From: Pyrus communis
Taxonomy: Eukaryota > Streptophyta > Magnoliopsida > Rosales > Rosaceae
Direction: 5' to 3'
Assembly: GCF_963583255.1 (NCBI RefSeq)
Contig: NC_084819.1
Span: 21,383,460-21,447,459, forward strand
Length of the DNA stretch: 64,000 nt
Shown here: positions 21,647 through 32,462 of the stretch, piece after piece
How the letters are laid out: each line of letters opens with the position of its first letter
Numbering within the stretch: the stretch's first letter is position 1
Notes under the pieces: generated by a model
Told to the model about the DNA's origin: nothing
The model's database searches: none
Seen by the model: the letters and a program-made list of their open reading frames with translations, nothing else
Translations under genes and position numbers: made by a program

Positions 21647-24600
21647 TCATTCTCCCCCTGCAACCACAAAAAAATAAAGCTTAAAATATTAATATATTTG
21701 TTATTAGCTATTTTTGAACTTAATTAATTGGTACGTATAAACCCTGATTACTGTAGAACTTAATGAGAATACCCACCATTTTCACGCCTCTGCTGAGCAA
21801 GAAACATTCGCAGATGCGGATCAATGGGTAACCCCATGGCTTCGTACTTCGGATCATACAGGGAGTTCTTGATCGCCCTGCAGGAAATTATACATAATTA
21901 ATTGGAGAAGATTACTGCTGAATATAGAAAGTACACATGACAGTGAAAATAGCATGCATATGAAATTAATTTAACCAATGAATTTGATAATAAAAGATGA
22001 TTAATAATTAATTACCTAGGGGGAGGAGCTGGAGCACTGTTGCTATAGTTTGGAACTGGAAAATTCATGCTCCCTTGCCAGTTGTTCGTTGGAATCTACG
22101 TATATGTAATGGAGAATATATATCATATCACTGATAAAATGAGACAAAACGAAAAATCACTAAATTAGATTAATTAGAGTAGTACGTACCATTGCAGCAG
22201 GCCTCTGAAACTCTCCCGCCAGCTGGTCGTACGCATTCACGTTCGTAAAGCTCGAAGGCATCCCTTGCTGAAAAAGGATTCGGAACCAGATATATCGATC
22301 TAAAACGGTGGTGGAAAGTAATGTGTGTGTCTGCTAGGTCTAAATATTGCTGCATGTATTTATATGGAGGAGGCAGAGCTACTATCTATAGGTGAATGTG
22401 ATGATATTTTGAATATTTTTCTAGGGTTTTTTAAGTGTTACTGGTATGTAAGGTACTTAAAGCACGTTCCTGTGAGGACCAATTAAACGTAATCAAGAAC
22501 AAGCACATCTACTTCATAACTGTGATATATATGTTTCCGTGATTGTCAGTGTCAAAGGAAACAAAATTATACAGAAAGTATAAAGTTTAGGAAGAATAAT
22601 GCTTACTTGAATGGCGATGTTCTGGTATCCGGCCGATGGAAAGCTGCCATTGGATGCAGCAGCAGATTGATTTGCCATCAGCCCATGAAATTGGATTTCT
22701 GGGGACCTATATATATGATGCAACTACATTACTCTTTTTTTTCCAAAGCAAGTACAATACTGAGTTAGTGAATACTAATTTCCATTTAATCTATATTTGG
22801 AAAGCTAATATTTTGATATTTTAATTGAAATATGACTCGATACAAAGGTAATATTTTTCAACTTTTTTTAATTTAAAAAAGAAGGTCCAATGTATCAATT
22901 CACATATTCTCTATTTTCCAATATAAATATAGGGATTAATATTATGTATAACATTCCGTTTTCTTATATATAATTAATATGAGCTAACATTTCGCTCACT
23001 CTCTTTAAGAAGAAGAAAAGACTACCAATTACCAAATAACTCAGCATAAAAAATATAAAAAAAAATAATAATACCAACAGCTAGGTTGATTAATCGGGAA
23101 TTAACTATAAACAATAATTAAAATTTGAAAATCAATAGGAGAAAATTATTTAACTATAAGACAATAACTAGAAGATTCAATTCAAATATGTATAATATAT
23201 ACAAACACACACAGAGTTATATATTATAAGAATTAAACTCATAGACACTTATGATACGTGATTAATTAATTAATTATACCCAAAAAGAGTTACAGGCTGA
23301 TGCAGCTGCATGGGTTGCTGGGGACTCAAGGGAGCAATTGTCTGCGTCCTCATGTAGGGGGATCCACCATTTCCATTATCCAACTGTGCCTGCATATATC
23401 GACAAGAACCAACATAATAGAAAATATGAAATTAATTTATGTAAGATATGAAGACCATGTTTATCATCGAATTTCACAAATAAAAATAATATCAATTAAT
23501 TCCTCACCACTGGGATGTTGTTGGTGGCATTTGTGTAACCACTTGCACCGCCAGTTTCGAAGCTCCTCAGTGGAACTTGATCATCAATGGGAAAAAACAT
23601 ACGATTGCTTCGGCTGTCTTCAGATGCCATGTTTTGATGAAAACTAAATAAAGAAGTAAGAAACGCAGCTAGGGTTAATGTGATTCATTGGGAACCAATT
23701 ATCACAATTATATATTATATTGAATTGGTAGTATTCATAGTATAGTGATTGGTGAATAACTGATAGCTAATATGGCAACAAAAATGGTTGTCAATATTAA
23801 TTATATAATACATATTGTCCAAAAAAAATATAATATAAAATACTGAGGTAATTAGCTTACACACACACACATACATAGGCATTTGTTGAAAGTGTTGGTG
23901 AAAAGACTGCTGGATGCCGCTTGGCAGAGGAACACTTGACTGCTGATTATTTCCAGGGATATGGCCCATGAGAATTTGCTCAGAGTTGAGTGTGTACTTC
24001 ATGGACGCTTTGGCTGCAGGTGCATAATCCACCTAAACAATAATAATAAATGGTAATTTCTCATCAAGTAAAAGGAATAACATATATGCATATGGAAGTT
24101 GCTGTGTATTGGCATTTCAAAATATATCATGCACATCAAATTTACAAAAATATTAGGGAAAACTTGTGTTGAGAAGAGTGAAGATAGCATTTCAAAAATA
24201 TATCATTCTAAAATTCCTTTGAATTTATTTATAGAAATAACTGTATAATATTAGTACACGAGAGGGATAATACCGCAGTTGAAGAGAAGGTTGACCATGG
24301 CCCTGCTAATGCAGAATCAGTGGAGAGTGAAGGGATCCCGTAGTACCCTGGAGTAACCGGACTGCTGCCAGCGCCAACACCTATCTCAAATGCCTCTTGG
24401 GGTTGGGGCTCTTCCACCACCGGCCTATTTGTGTATCGTAAGATGTCAATTTAAATCTATGATTAGACCCAAAATTAGAGAACAAATTAATCTATAGTAC
24501 AACGATATGTATAAATATTACTGTTGATCATGAGGCTGAAGCAGCATTGCTGCAGAATCCTGCTCATCATCATCGAATCCACCACTGCCGATTAAATTCT

Positions 24601-25368
24601 CTTGGTTCTCAGAAATAATTGGTTTCTCATTTGCCTGTTCATCTTCATTCATTATCTCTATTTGCTCAGCTAGATCGTCCACTTGTTCATTGTTCAGAAC
24701 AACTTGCTCATTTCCCACAACATGAACTTTCTCATCAACTGCAACTGTCACTTGTTCTTTAAAATCAGGATCAGCCACAATTACATCCATTACATGCTGG
24801 TCAGCAGTTTCTACTTGCTCCTGCTGCAGGCATTTAATTATAAGAAAATTTGATCAACTTGTTTAATTAGTATTACAATTGATCAGCTTATTTTTATACA
24901 GTAATTAATTAGCTATATGCGTCTACTTTAGTACCATCCGTATGCTCTTGCTGAAAAATGATTAAAAGTAAACATTTTAAAAAATAAATAAGCAAAATTA
25001 TAATGCGATCTCATTGAACAACTACTCTAACATTATTTCATAATTAATGAAAATTTATAATGAACAACTACTCTAACATAATTTCAAAATTATAATACGA
25101 TCTGATTGAACAACACTCAAACTGATGCTTGACGTTGCCATGTATGCTCTTGCTTTTGTATTTAATGAGTTATAATTAATTTTTATTACATTAAAATAAA
25201 AATTAATCGTTACATTCTTAAGATTTGTATATATAATGGGAGGCAAGCATGCATATTACAAATCCATTTATATTGAAGCTAGAATTCCCGCATTACCCCT
25301 TTTTTGGTTGTAGGTTTTGAAGTGACTTCAAGGATGTTGTTGCAGGAGTTGCTCTGATTGGTTGACAT
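21647..25368 (-). CDS. Unrecognised Gln/Asn-rich, acidic protein, 12 exons
   Basis: Exons joined in phase: 25368-25297, 24957-24934 (tentative), 24823-24522, 24424-24274, 24032-23875, 23643-23508, 23389-23280, 22706-22607, 22267-22190, 22095-22016, 21877-21777, 21657-21647; about 440 residues. All phases close, which is strong evidence for a real gene. The N-terminal 130 residues are acidic and repetitive in EQV, NEQV and DEQ phrases. The middle is rich in Gln, Asn, Pro, Ser and Met (for example GNNQQSSVPLPSG, QQSFHQHFQQM). The C-terminus is more ordered-looking: SLYDPKYEAMGLPIDPHLRM then FLAQQRRENGGE. No transmembrane segment, zinc finger or enzyme motif is visible. The composition is like a transcriptional co-activator, but I do not recognise the family. 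An acceptor-like CTTCAG at 25395-25400 suggests a 5' untranslated intron reaching towards 29400. Exon 2 is the weakest call. Confidence 0.75.
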
Positions 25369-26140
25369 AGCTAATAAAGTATATATAGAGATCCTGAAGG
25401 GAAAAAAAATGCAAAAAATGTCAATCAAAATTTACGTAGAAAATAAAAGTGTGACAACAAAAGTTCAAAATAAAATGAACGATTATAAATTAAAAAATAA
25501 TAATAATAAAAAAAGGCTATCACAAAGAACTAAGTGAAAAAGTAATGTGATTACATAAAAAATATACAATATGCTAAAGAAAATAATAAATCTTTTCTCA
25601 AAAAAAAAAAAGAAAAAAGAAAAAAATAAATAAGGTAGACAATTAGAATAAAACATAGAATGTATATATATTTAAAAAGCTTCCATAATTGCATAAATAT
25701 ATTGACAAATCCATTTTTAACAGCTAGTACGTATGGCAATAAAATTAAAATCCTTACGGAAAATTGTTAATATAAGAAGAAATAAGAATATGTGCATTTA
25801 ACAAATTAATGGAATATCTAGCTATAGTAAGACCACATGATTGTTTATCGAATACCAGATGAATAAAGATGCGAGTACAAGAGACTTATCCTAATCTATT
25901 TGTCAGTTCCTCATTTTGTATATAATTGAACATAAGTAGGTTGCGTTAGGAGATGGAATTCTATTTTTTACAAACAAAAAAAAATAATATAAGTGGGGCT
26001 CACTCCTAATTCTTTACAACTATTCGCGCTGTTTCTATTCTTTTCCTTTATAAATTGTGAGAAATGTGTGAAAGATAAAGTCTAGTGATAGGTCAAAATT
26101 CATACAGGCAATTCCCTGGGATTGGCCTTGGTTTTTTGTG

Positions 26141-26392
26141 CAGCTTGGGTGGATGGCAAAGAAGACCCCTTGAGAAGGGGTTTGAGCCATTAATGCGATA
26201 CCACTCTAAAAGAGTTAGAATTCTTTGTGTCAGGACCTACGGGCCAAAGGACAGAATCAGGTAGATAGTTTCTATGGGCCATAGGCCTCCCAAAAGGTAA
26301 CAAACGCATGTAAAGGTTTCCCTTAGGTCATACGGAGATTGGCTCTCGAGTGCAAAAGCAGAAAGAAGCTCGACTGCAAGATCCACCCCTCA
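26141..26392 (+). pseudogene. Nuclear insert of plastid 23S rRNA gene fragment
   Basis: The sequence follows plastid 23S rRNA from GGGTGGAAGGCGAAGAAGG-like DNA through GATACCACTCT, TGTGTCAGGACCTACGGGCC, AGTTTCTATGGG, AGGCCTCCCAAAAGGTAAC, CGGAGATTGG, CTCGAGTGCAAA and CTTGACTGCAAGA-like sequence. Only about 250 bases are present, with many substitutions, mainly C-to-T and G-to-A, as expected of an old methylated nuclear copy. It cannot make functional rRNA. Confidence 0.88.
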
Positions 26393-26590
26393 TGGTTACT
26401 CCTTTTGTTACCATATAATTTTATAGTGTAACCAACTTCTTTCTTGAAAAACCCACAAGTGGCTCTCGCTTTTATAGATCCTTCTCCTTAAGCAATAAGA
26501 GTAGTTTTGGTTTGTGTATATTAATCTTATCTGAGGGTGATCGTTTTGACCACAAACTGACCGTATCAATGGTTAGGGCGGTCTGGACAC

Positions 26591-27870
26591 TTTTTTTTTT
26601 TTTTTTAATAGAAAAGATAGAGTGTTTTATTACTAAAAACAATCAAATTAATATAGGTACAATTTCTTTAGTGACTAATTTCTTGATCTGAAGATAATTT
26701 GCATAAGATGCAAATGATTTTAAACCTCTATACAGCTACCATAATAAACCAACACAAACAAAAATACCGTGTAAAACTATCACAAAGACAGCAGAAGCAA
26801 CAATTCTTACACCGGTACCCTGACATAAAGTCATCCAGGCCACACAAATCGTAACATATTATCGGAGCAACATAAAATCTACTAACCCAACTCGCTCACG
26901 GCACTACAAACAAATGCTTAAAGCTAAACTAAAGTAGATGACGTGTCCCTAGCGAAGACACGAGTACAGACATGGCAAAAGGCGTGGTTTGCAGGACCAT
27001 GTGGGTGCGTGGGTAGTAAGGACAATAAGGGCTTGGGGCTTAAGTGGCAGAGTAGATCCCATAACACGCCAGAGCCACCGTCGACATTGTCATCGTCGCC
27101 ACCACGAGCCCATAGTAACAAGTATAAAATCGTTAGCACCAAAAACCGCCAAGGGTTTTCGCTGACTGGGAAAAATATAAGATCTATGAACACCAAGGCC
27201 ACATGAAAAAATTGAAATCTTTCAAGTCATCTTCTGCATTATTCCGACAACTACCCATAAACTGAAGCAATGACTTGGGCAAGTGTGCATCAAATTTTCA
27301 ATGGCAACGGCAAAGGCCTCAACTTGGAGGCCATGTGCTTGGCAAAGACATCAAAGAGTGGCGTGCGTAGCATAGGAATGCCACGCCAAGGCCACTGACG
27401 ACACCTGTTGTAGCCAGCCAACATCACTAACCTAAAACCAAAGGATCGAGGTTGAAGCTTCCAAAGGGCATGCCTTAGTAAACTAAATCCAACCAACGGA
27501 GAGATCAATGGCTTCAGACATGAACATCGAACAACCACGAACACCCGAACTACCACCGCCGTGGACACGACCAACACGACTACTAGTGCAGGAGAAAACA
27601 AAATTAGGTCGTTATCAATAAGAAGGATAATAACCTGACTCTACCCAACTAGAAAGAGGTGTTGTAAAAGCAGGTGGAAGAAGAGGAAATGGGATAGGAG
27701 ATGAGGCGGAGGAGGAATCGGCCAGAAAGGGAAGATAGGACGGAAGAACATAGGGGGTGAAGGTGAGGAATGAGGACAGAGGGGAGGACGGAGCAAAGCT
27801 AGAAGGAAGGAGTTGCCGCCAGCCCTAAGTCGGAGCAAAAGGCCCACGGCTGTGAAGCTTTTAGATTTAA
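26591..27870 (-). mobile_element. Poly(A)-tailed retroposon, minus orientation
   Basis: On the minus strand the segment ends in a pure A tract (T run at 26591-26606) preceded about 15 bases upstream by an AATAAA signal (plus-strand TTTATT within 26625-26631), the layout of a reverse-transcribed polyadenylated RNA. The upstream part, 27290-27860, is GC-richer than its surroundings, with several short open frames but no reverse transcriptase or known gene. The 5' limit is uncertain and no target duplication was found. It may be a 5'-end fragment of a LINE or a retrocopied transcript. Confidence 0.5.
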
Positions 27871-28118
27871 GTCTTTTTTTTTTTTGAAAAAGAGAGGTGT
27901 GAGTTTTTCCCCACCCCAGGTTTCACTGAACCAATTGATGATTGGCCATTTTAAACTCAGTGTTTTTTTAGACGTATCAACTCGATATTGGTTTCTTTCT
28001 CATTACCCTATTTCTTAAGGCAACAACTAACCACTCAACTCAGATCCAACGAAATGCTTAAGGCATGTCTGGTATATAACTTGGATGCAAAATTTTAATG
28101 TGTCGAATTCAAAATTTT

Positions 28119-28436
28119 AATGTTAATTTATCAGATATTTGAGCTCGACTTTTCAAGTAGGATAATATTTCGCTTCTTTTTTTTTAATGTAAATGCTAAT
28201 TATGAACATATGACACATGTTATAACTATATGTATCTTCAAATTAGGTGTATGTTACAATCTTTTCACTTTTTTCAGACTCAGTTCATAAAAGATTATAA
28301 AGTACTCTTAATTTGAAGATGCGTGTAGCTATGACATGCTCCACGTGTGCATACATTTTTCTATCAAAATAAGTGAAACATGATCCTATATGAAAAGTCG
28401 AGTTCAAACATTTGATAAATTAATTGATAAGTCGGA
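28119..28436. mobile_element. Fold-back MITE, ~320 bp
   Basis: The left arm, starting near TTAATTTATCAGATATTTGA and continuing through GCTCGACTTTTCA and ATCTTCAAATTAGG, is the reverse complement, with mismatches, of the right arm ending AGTTCAAACATTTGATAAAT. The arms pair along most of the element with a short central loop near 28255-28305. There is no coding sequence. Confidence 0.7.
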
Positions 28437-28934
28437 TTTTGTAGTTTATCTACAATTAAATATTATTTAAAATGGTAATTGTACATCACTTTCGTCATCT
28501 ATAAGAACAAAATTTTGTAAAATCTGACAATTAGGTAGAGGTATAGCATGGAAACTGTGTCATGCATGAATATTGCATTGCAAGTGTCAAAGAAATCATG
28601 TCACCAACTAAGAGAGATTAGCTAGTAGGATATGCTGAACAGTTTATGCTATGCATGCACAGATCTTACTACAAGTGTCAAAGAGAGCATACTGACTTTT
28701 TAATTTTTTATCTTCTAGCTAGTTGCTTGCAAGAATTCTTCCAAAATTAATCCAAAGCTTGAGTACCTTGAATCCTGCAGATCATGATGAAGAGAGGAGG
28801 GTTTAGAGTGAATATATAATTAACAAGAAAATATATGATACACATACAGATCTTAAATATCTCTTCATCAAGGATGGATAACATGATCAAAAAGTATGAT
28901 TTGATTGAGAAAAAGAAGAAGCAAAAGAGATAAT

Positions 28935-29360
28935 CATGAGAATGGTATATACAAAGGTTAAATGTGCATCACAGAAAAATGAGAATTCTAGCTACAAAAC
29001 AAAGGTAAATCTACACAAAAAAGAAAATACATAAATCAAAGCTTGTTTAATCAGTTGGTTATCTGTGTGTCTGATAAAAAAACAGTGAAAAAAAAAAAAG
29101 ATGATGAAAATGTTATATGGAAAGGCTAAATACGCATCATAGCAATCAAAACCAAAGCTTTTTAGTTGGCTATGTGAAATGATAAACATTAACAAAAGGA
29201 AAACGAGAATCACGTAAATCAGAGTTTGTTTAAATAGTTGGCTATGTTTCTGATTAAAAAAACAGTGAAAAAAGAGAGAAGATGATGAAAAATGGTACAT
29301 AAAATGGCTAGATCTGCATCATAGAAATCAGAATCAAAGCCTTTTAATTAGTTGGCTGAG
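28935..29360. repeat. Imperfect tandem repeat, ~180-bp unit
   Basis: Phrases such as AAACAGTGAAAAAA, GATGATGAAAA, GGCTAAAT or GGCTAGAT, GCATCATAG and TTAGTTGGCTATG recur in the same order about two and a half times, with unit lengths near 170-190 bases. The first copy is the most diverged. Confidence 0.7.
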
Positions 29361-29473
29361 CAAGTTTCTGATATCTCTGCAAGCCTTGATATAGAGAAGA
29401 ACTATAGGAAGCTAAGCACTCACTAACCTTCACTGGCCTCTTCGAAGTACTCCACTGCCTTGTCTTTGTAGTC

Positions 29474-29488
29474 CTATTTATATATACC
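29474..29488 (-). promoter_or_regulatory. TATA-box-like element with possible 5' exon
   Basis: The minus strand reads GGTATATATAAATAGG, a good plant TATA box, followed by a GC-richer stretch ending in a donor-like GTGAAG|GTTAGT at about 29424-29429. This would be a non-coding first exon of about 35-45 bases for the gene that starts at 25368. The link between them is inferred. Confidence 0.4.
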
Positions 29489-30140
29489 TACAAGAAAAGA
29501 CAAAAGCATCGAATAGATTAACATCACAAGTAATTAAAGCACTCATCTATAAAATAATTTGATGACACATGTAATTAAGTCTAATTTCAGAAATGGAAAA
29601 TTTTATTTACAAGTGTACTTACAGATGTCTAGCCTAGCTAAATACTCAGATAAAGTTCATGAATTTACAGCGTATTCACTAATAAAGTTGACAAAATAGT
29701 ACACTGTTTTCACTAATATATTTCTAATATCTTACTGTAATAACATTTAGTAATGGAATAAGTTAAGGTAGTCTTTTTTTTACTAAGCAATTAAGGTAAT
29801 CACATATGAAGTTTTAATTGTATCTACCATAAAAAGTTGGGAGGATGCATATAATTTGGTCGCATTTCTTGTGTGCATATATGTTATTGTCTTCTTAATT
29901 ACTAGATATATAGTGTGGTATAAAATGATGCCCAACTTTATAGTTCAATGGGCCGAATCATTTATTTTTACTTTTATACATAAAAAATTATGCGATCGAT
30001 CAGAATACCGTTTTGTGAATGTCAAAGAGTTGGTCGATTAATTGTGTATTAATTGAACAATATGAAAAATGCTAGGGAGATTGCATTACCACTGCTACAA
30101 AAAACACTTATTGTGATGAAAAATAATTCGCAGCGCATGG

Positions 30141-30415
30141 TGTAAGATCCCACATCGCCGAGGGGTGAGGATCCTGTAAGCCTTATATGTATATTCTCAT
30201 CTCTACCTAGCACGAGGTCTTTTGGGAACTTACTGCCTTCGGGTTCCATCGGAACTCTGAAGTTAAGAGAGTTCAGGCGAGAGCATTCCCAGGATGGGTG
30301 ACCCACTGGGAAGTTCTCGTCTGAGTTCCCAGAAACAAAACTGTGAGGGCGTGGTCGGAACCCAAAACCGACAATACATGCTACGGTGGAGTCGAGCCAG
30401 ATCCGGAATGTGACA
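30141..30415 (+). mobile_element. Cassandra TRIM solo LTR (5S rRNA-derived)
   Basis: The element begins TGTAAGATCCCACATCG and ends AATGTGACA, so it has TG...CA termini, and is flanked on both sides by CATGG (30136-30140 and 30416-30420), a 5-base target duplication. Its centre contains 5S rRNA-like sequence: CATCGGAACTCTGAAGTTAA, GGCGAGAGCATTCCCAGGAT, GGGTGACCCACTGGGAAGTT. This is the hallmark of Cassandra elements, whose LTRs carry the Pol III promoter of 5S rRNA. A single LTR with an intact duplication means the internal part was lost by recombination between the LTRs. Confidence 0.93.
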
Positions 30416-32462
30416 CATGGTTCATCTAGAAAGTCCTTATCTCATAAATTTATGCAACGTGCGGCGAAAATTTTTATCACACAAAACCTAATTATATCAA
30501 TTGTTTGTTATACTAATCTTTCGCGCAATAAAATATTTTTGAATTTTAATTTTATTGTATGGATTTAATTTTTTATTTGAATTAATTTACTTTAATTTGA
30601 CATATCTAAATCAAAATTACTAATTTGACATATTTAATTTTTCATATTAGATACTAGTTGTCCTACATGTGGTGGTCCTGTTGAAAATTTAATTCATCTT
30701 TTGAGGGAGTGCTCTAAAGCTACAGTTGTTTGGAATACATTGAAGGTTCTTAGTAATATCCACTCTAGTTTCAATTTAGACCTGGAAGGATGGATTGCTG
30801 CTAACATACACTGTAAAACTCTTAGTCATCGAGGGTTGTAATGGTGTAATCTTTTCTGGTTTGCGTGTTGGCATATTTGGAAGCGGAGAAATTGTATTGT
30901 CTTCAATCCATTATATCAAGCTCCCTTTGACATTGTGAACACTATTTTGAAGTATGCATGGGAGTGGACTGATGCTAATAAGATTAGTCATTCTAAGCCC
31001 CACAAAATTCTTGAAAGTTGTTGGCTTGGGTTTCTTCAAATGATGGTTGAAATTGAATATTGATGTTTCTTGCCAAGGGCAAAACCATGCTATCGGTATG
31101 GGAAGAGTACTTAGAGATCATTAGGGCTCTTGGATTGTGGGGTTTTTCATCTAATATGAAAGTAGGAGAAGTTCTTGAAGTTGAGTTGTGAGGTCTCTTT
31201 TTAGGTTTAAAATGGCTTTGGATAAGGGTGCTAGGAGAATACTTGTAGAATCTGACTTTGCTGTTTTCGTGTCACTCGTCAAATGTACTGGGCATGAGTT
31301 GCATCCCTTGGCTTCTTTGTTATATGGCTGTAATCATTTGATTACTCAATTTAATCAATGTGATTTGAGTCATATTTATAGGAAAAGGAACATGGTGGCT
31401 GATGGTTTGGCAAAGTTGAGTTTTTCTTTGGACTTGGGCTATGTTATGTTGGATGACCCTCCTCCTTCAATCGTTGGCTTACTTCTAGATGATATTTTTG
31501 GGGTTGCTAGGACTCGAGCTATTTGTGTAAGCCTTTTGGGTTGATGTTCTTCCTTGTTTAGCATTTCTACTTGGGCTTTGGGCCCCTTTATAACAACAAA
31601 AAAAGGAGCGCAAAGGGTGTATGAGTTTTTACTTTCGATCAAAGAAAATTAGTAAACAATTTATATGACACAGTTAGACGAATTCATACTGTAATTTTAA
31701 TAAATTAACAAATAACTTCAACAAAAATATGATTATGACTCTTCTTCAATCCAATTTTTCTTCAATTCAGTTCATTAATCTCCATTCAATTCATCCCACT
31801 CTAACTACTAATTAGTAAACATGCATAATAATAGTAATGCAGAAGAGAGGAAAAAAATGAAAATTAAAGTTTTTTTTGTTTTGGGTAATTGTGTGCCGAA
31901 GGCCATCAAAACAAACCACATAGAAATCATATTGGGCCACAAAACCCTACACCTCATCGACAACTAAACGCAGACCAAACATCATTAGGCCCGAGTAATC
32001 CAAGGCGGTCCTATTTCTCTACACATTTCTGTGGAAATTGCGTATCAAAGCCGAGATAAAAAGAAGAAAATTGGAGGAAGAAATTCAAACAATCGTTAAA
32101 TTCGGTTTACACTCTCAAACTGGCCAATAGTAAAAACCTGGCCACCACCCTTTCCGAAGGCGGCGTCCGAGATGACGGAGAGCGAGTACAAGAACCGGTT
32201 GCACGCTCGTAATTAAACCGCGACTCGCTGTGAGTGCTTTCATCTTCTCTACTTTTCTGACTCGTTTTTTGCTAGGGTTTCTGTTTGCGTTTTCTGGGGT
32301 TTTTATTTTTATCTTTATTTTTTTACTTGTATTATATATATTTCAGATTTTACGTTTTCGTCGTAATTTGAAATTGGAGTTGCAGTAAAACCCTAGACTG
32401 ACTTGTTTGGGGGTTTTGAATTTGTGCATTAGGGTTTCTGAGATTCAGATTGAGATCTCGAA
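30416..32462. other. Intergenic upstream of BRR2
   Basis: Apart from the LINE relic at 30655-31545, this is AT-rich DNA to about 32000. From about 32040 on the sequence becomes mixed and probably holds the BRR2 promoter and 5' untranslated region. A likely 5' untranslated intron runs from the donor GCT|GTGAGTGC near 32230 to ATTCAG near 32449, just before the start codon. Confidence 0.55.
30655..31545 (+). pseudogene. LINE relic: zinc-binding and RNase H-like C-terminus
   Basis: From 30659 the plus strand encodes CPTCGGPVENLIHLLRECSK, the zinc-finger-like motif that follows reverse transcriptase in plant LINEs. Broken frames continue through WCNLFWFACWHIWKRRNCIV. The frame at 31188-31541 encodes an RNase H-like module with ILVESDFAVFVSL and HIYRKRNMVADGLAKL. 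Several stops and frame shifts separate the pieces and no reverse transcriptase is present upstream, so this is a dead 5'-truncated or decayed copy. Confidence 0.8.

Larger units (their letters stand above)
25369..30140. other. Repeat-rich upstream region / probable 5' intron
   Basis: No coding region is supported. In order it holds AT-rich DNA (25400-26100), a plastid 23S rRNA gene fragment (26141-26392), a retroposon with poly(A) on the minus strand (26591-27870), a fold-back element (28119-28436), a ~180-bp imperfect tandem repeat (28935-29360) and a TATA-like promoter (29474-29488). If the promoter serves the gene starting at 25368, this stretch is a roughly 4-kb 5' intron colonised by insertions. 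Confidence 0.55.

Noticed and set aside
26141..26392. Functional 23S rRNA gene
   Set aside because: Only about 250 of roughly 2800 bases are present, and they carry many substitutions.
27290..27601. 103-residue minus-strand frame in the poly(A)-tailed segment
   Set aside because: Composition is Val/Leu/Arg-rich with no recognisable domain; it is probably a chance frame in GC-rich retroposon DNA.
30189..30320. 5S rRNA gene
   Set aside because: The 5S-like sequence lies inside a TG...CA element with a 5-base target duplication, so it is a Cassandra LTR, not a working 5S gene.
31188..31544. Stand-alone RNase H-like gene
   Set aside because: It continues a broken LINE reading (zinc-binding motif upstream at 30659) and has no start context or promoter of its own.
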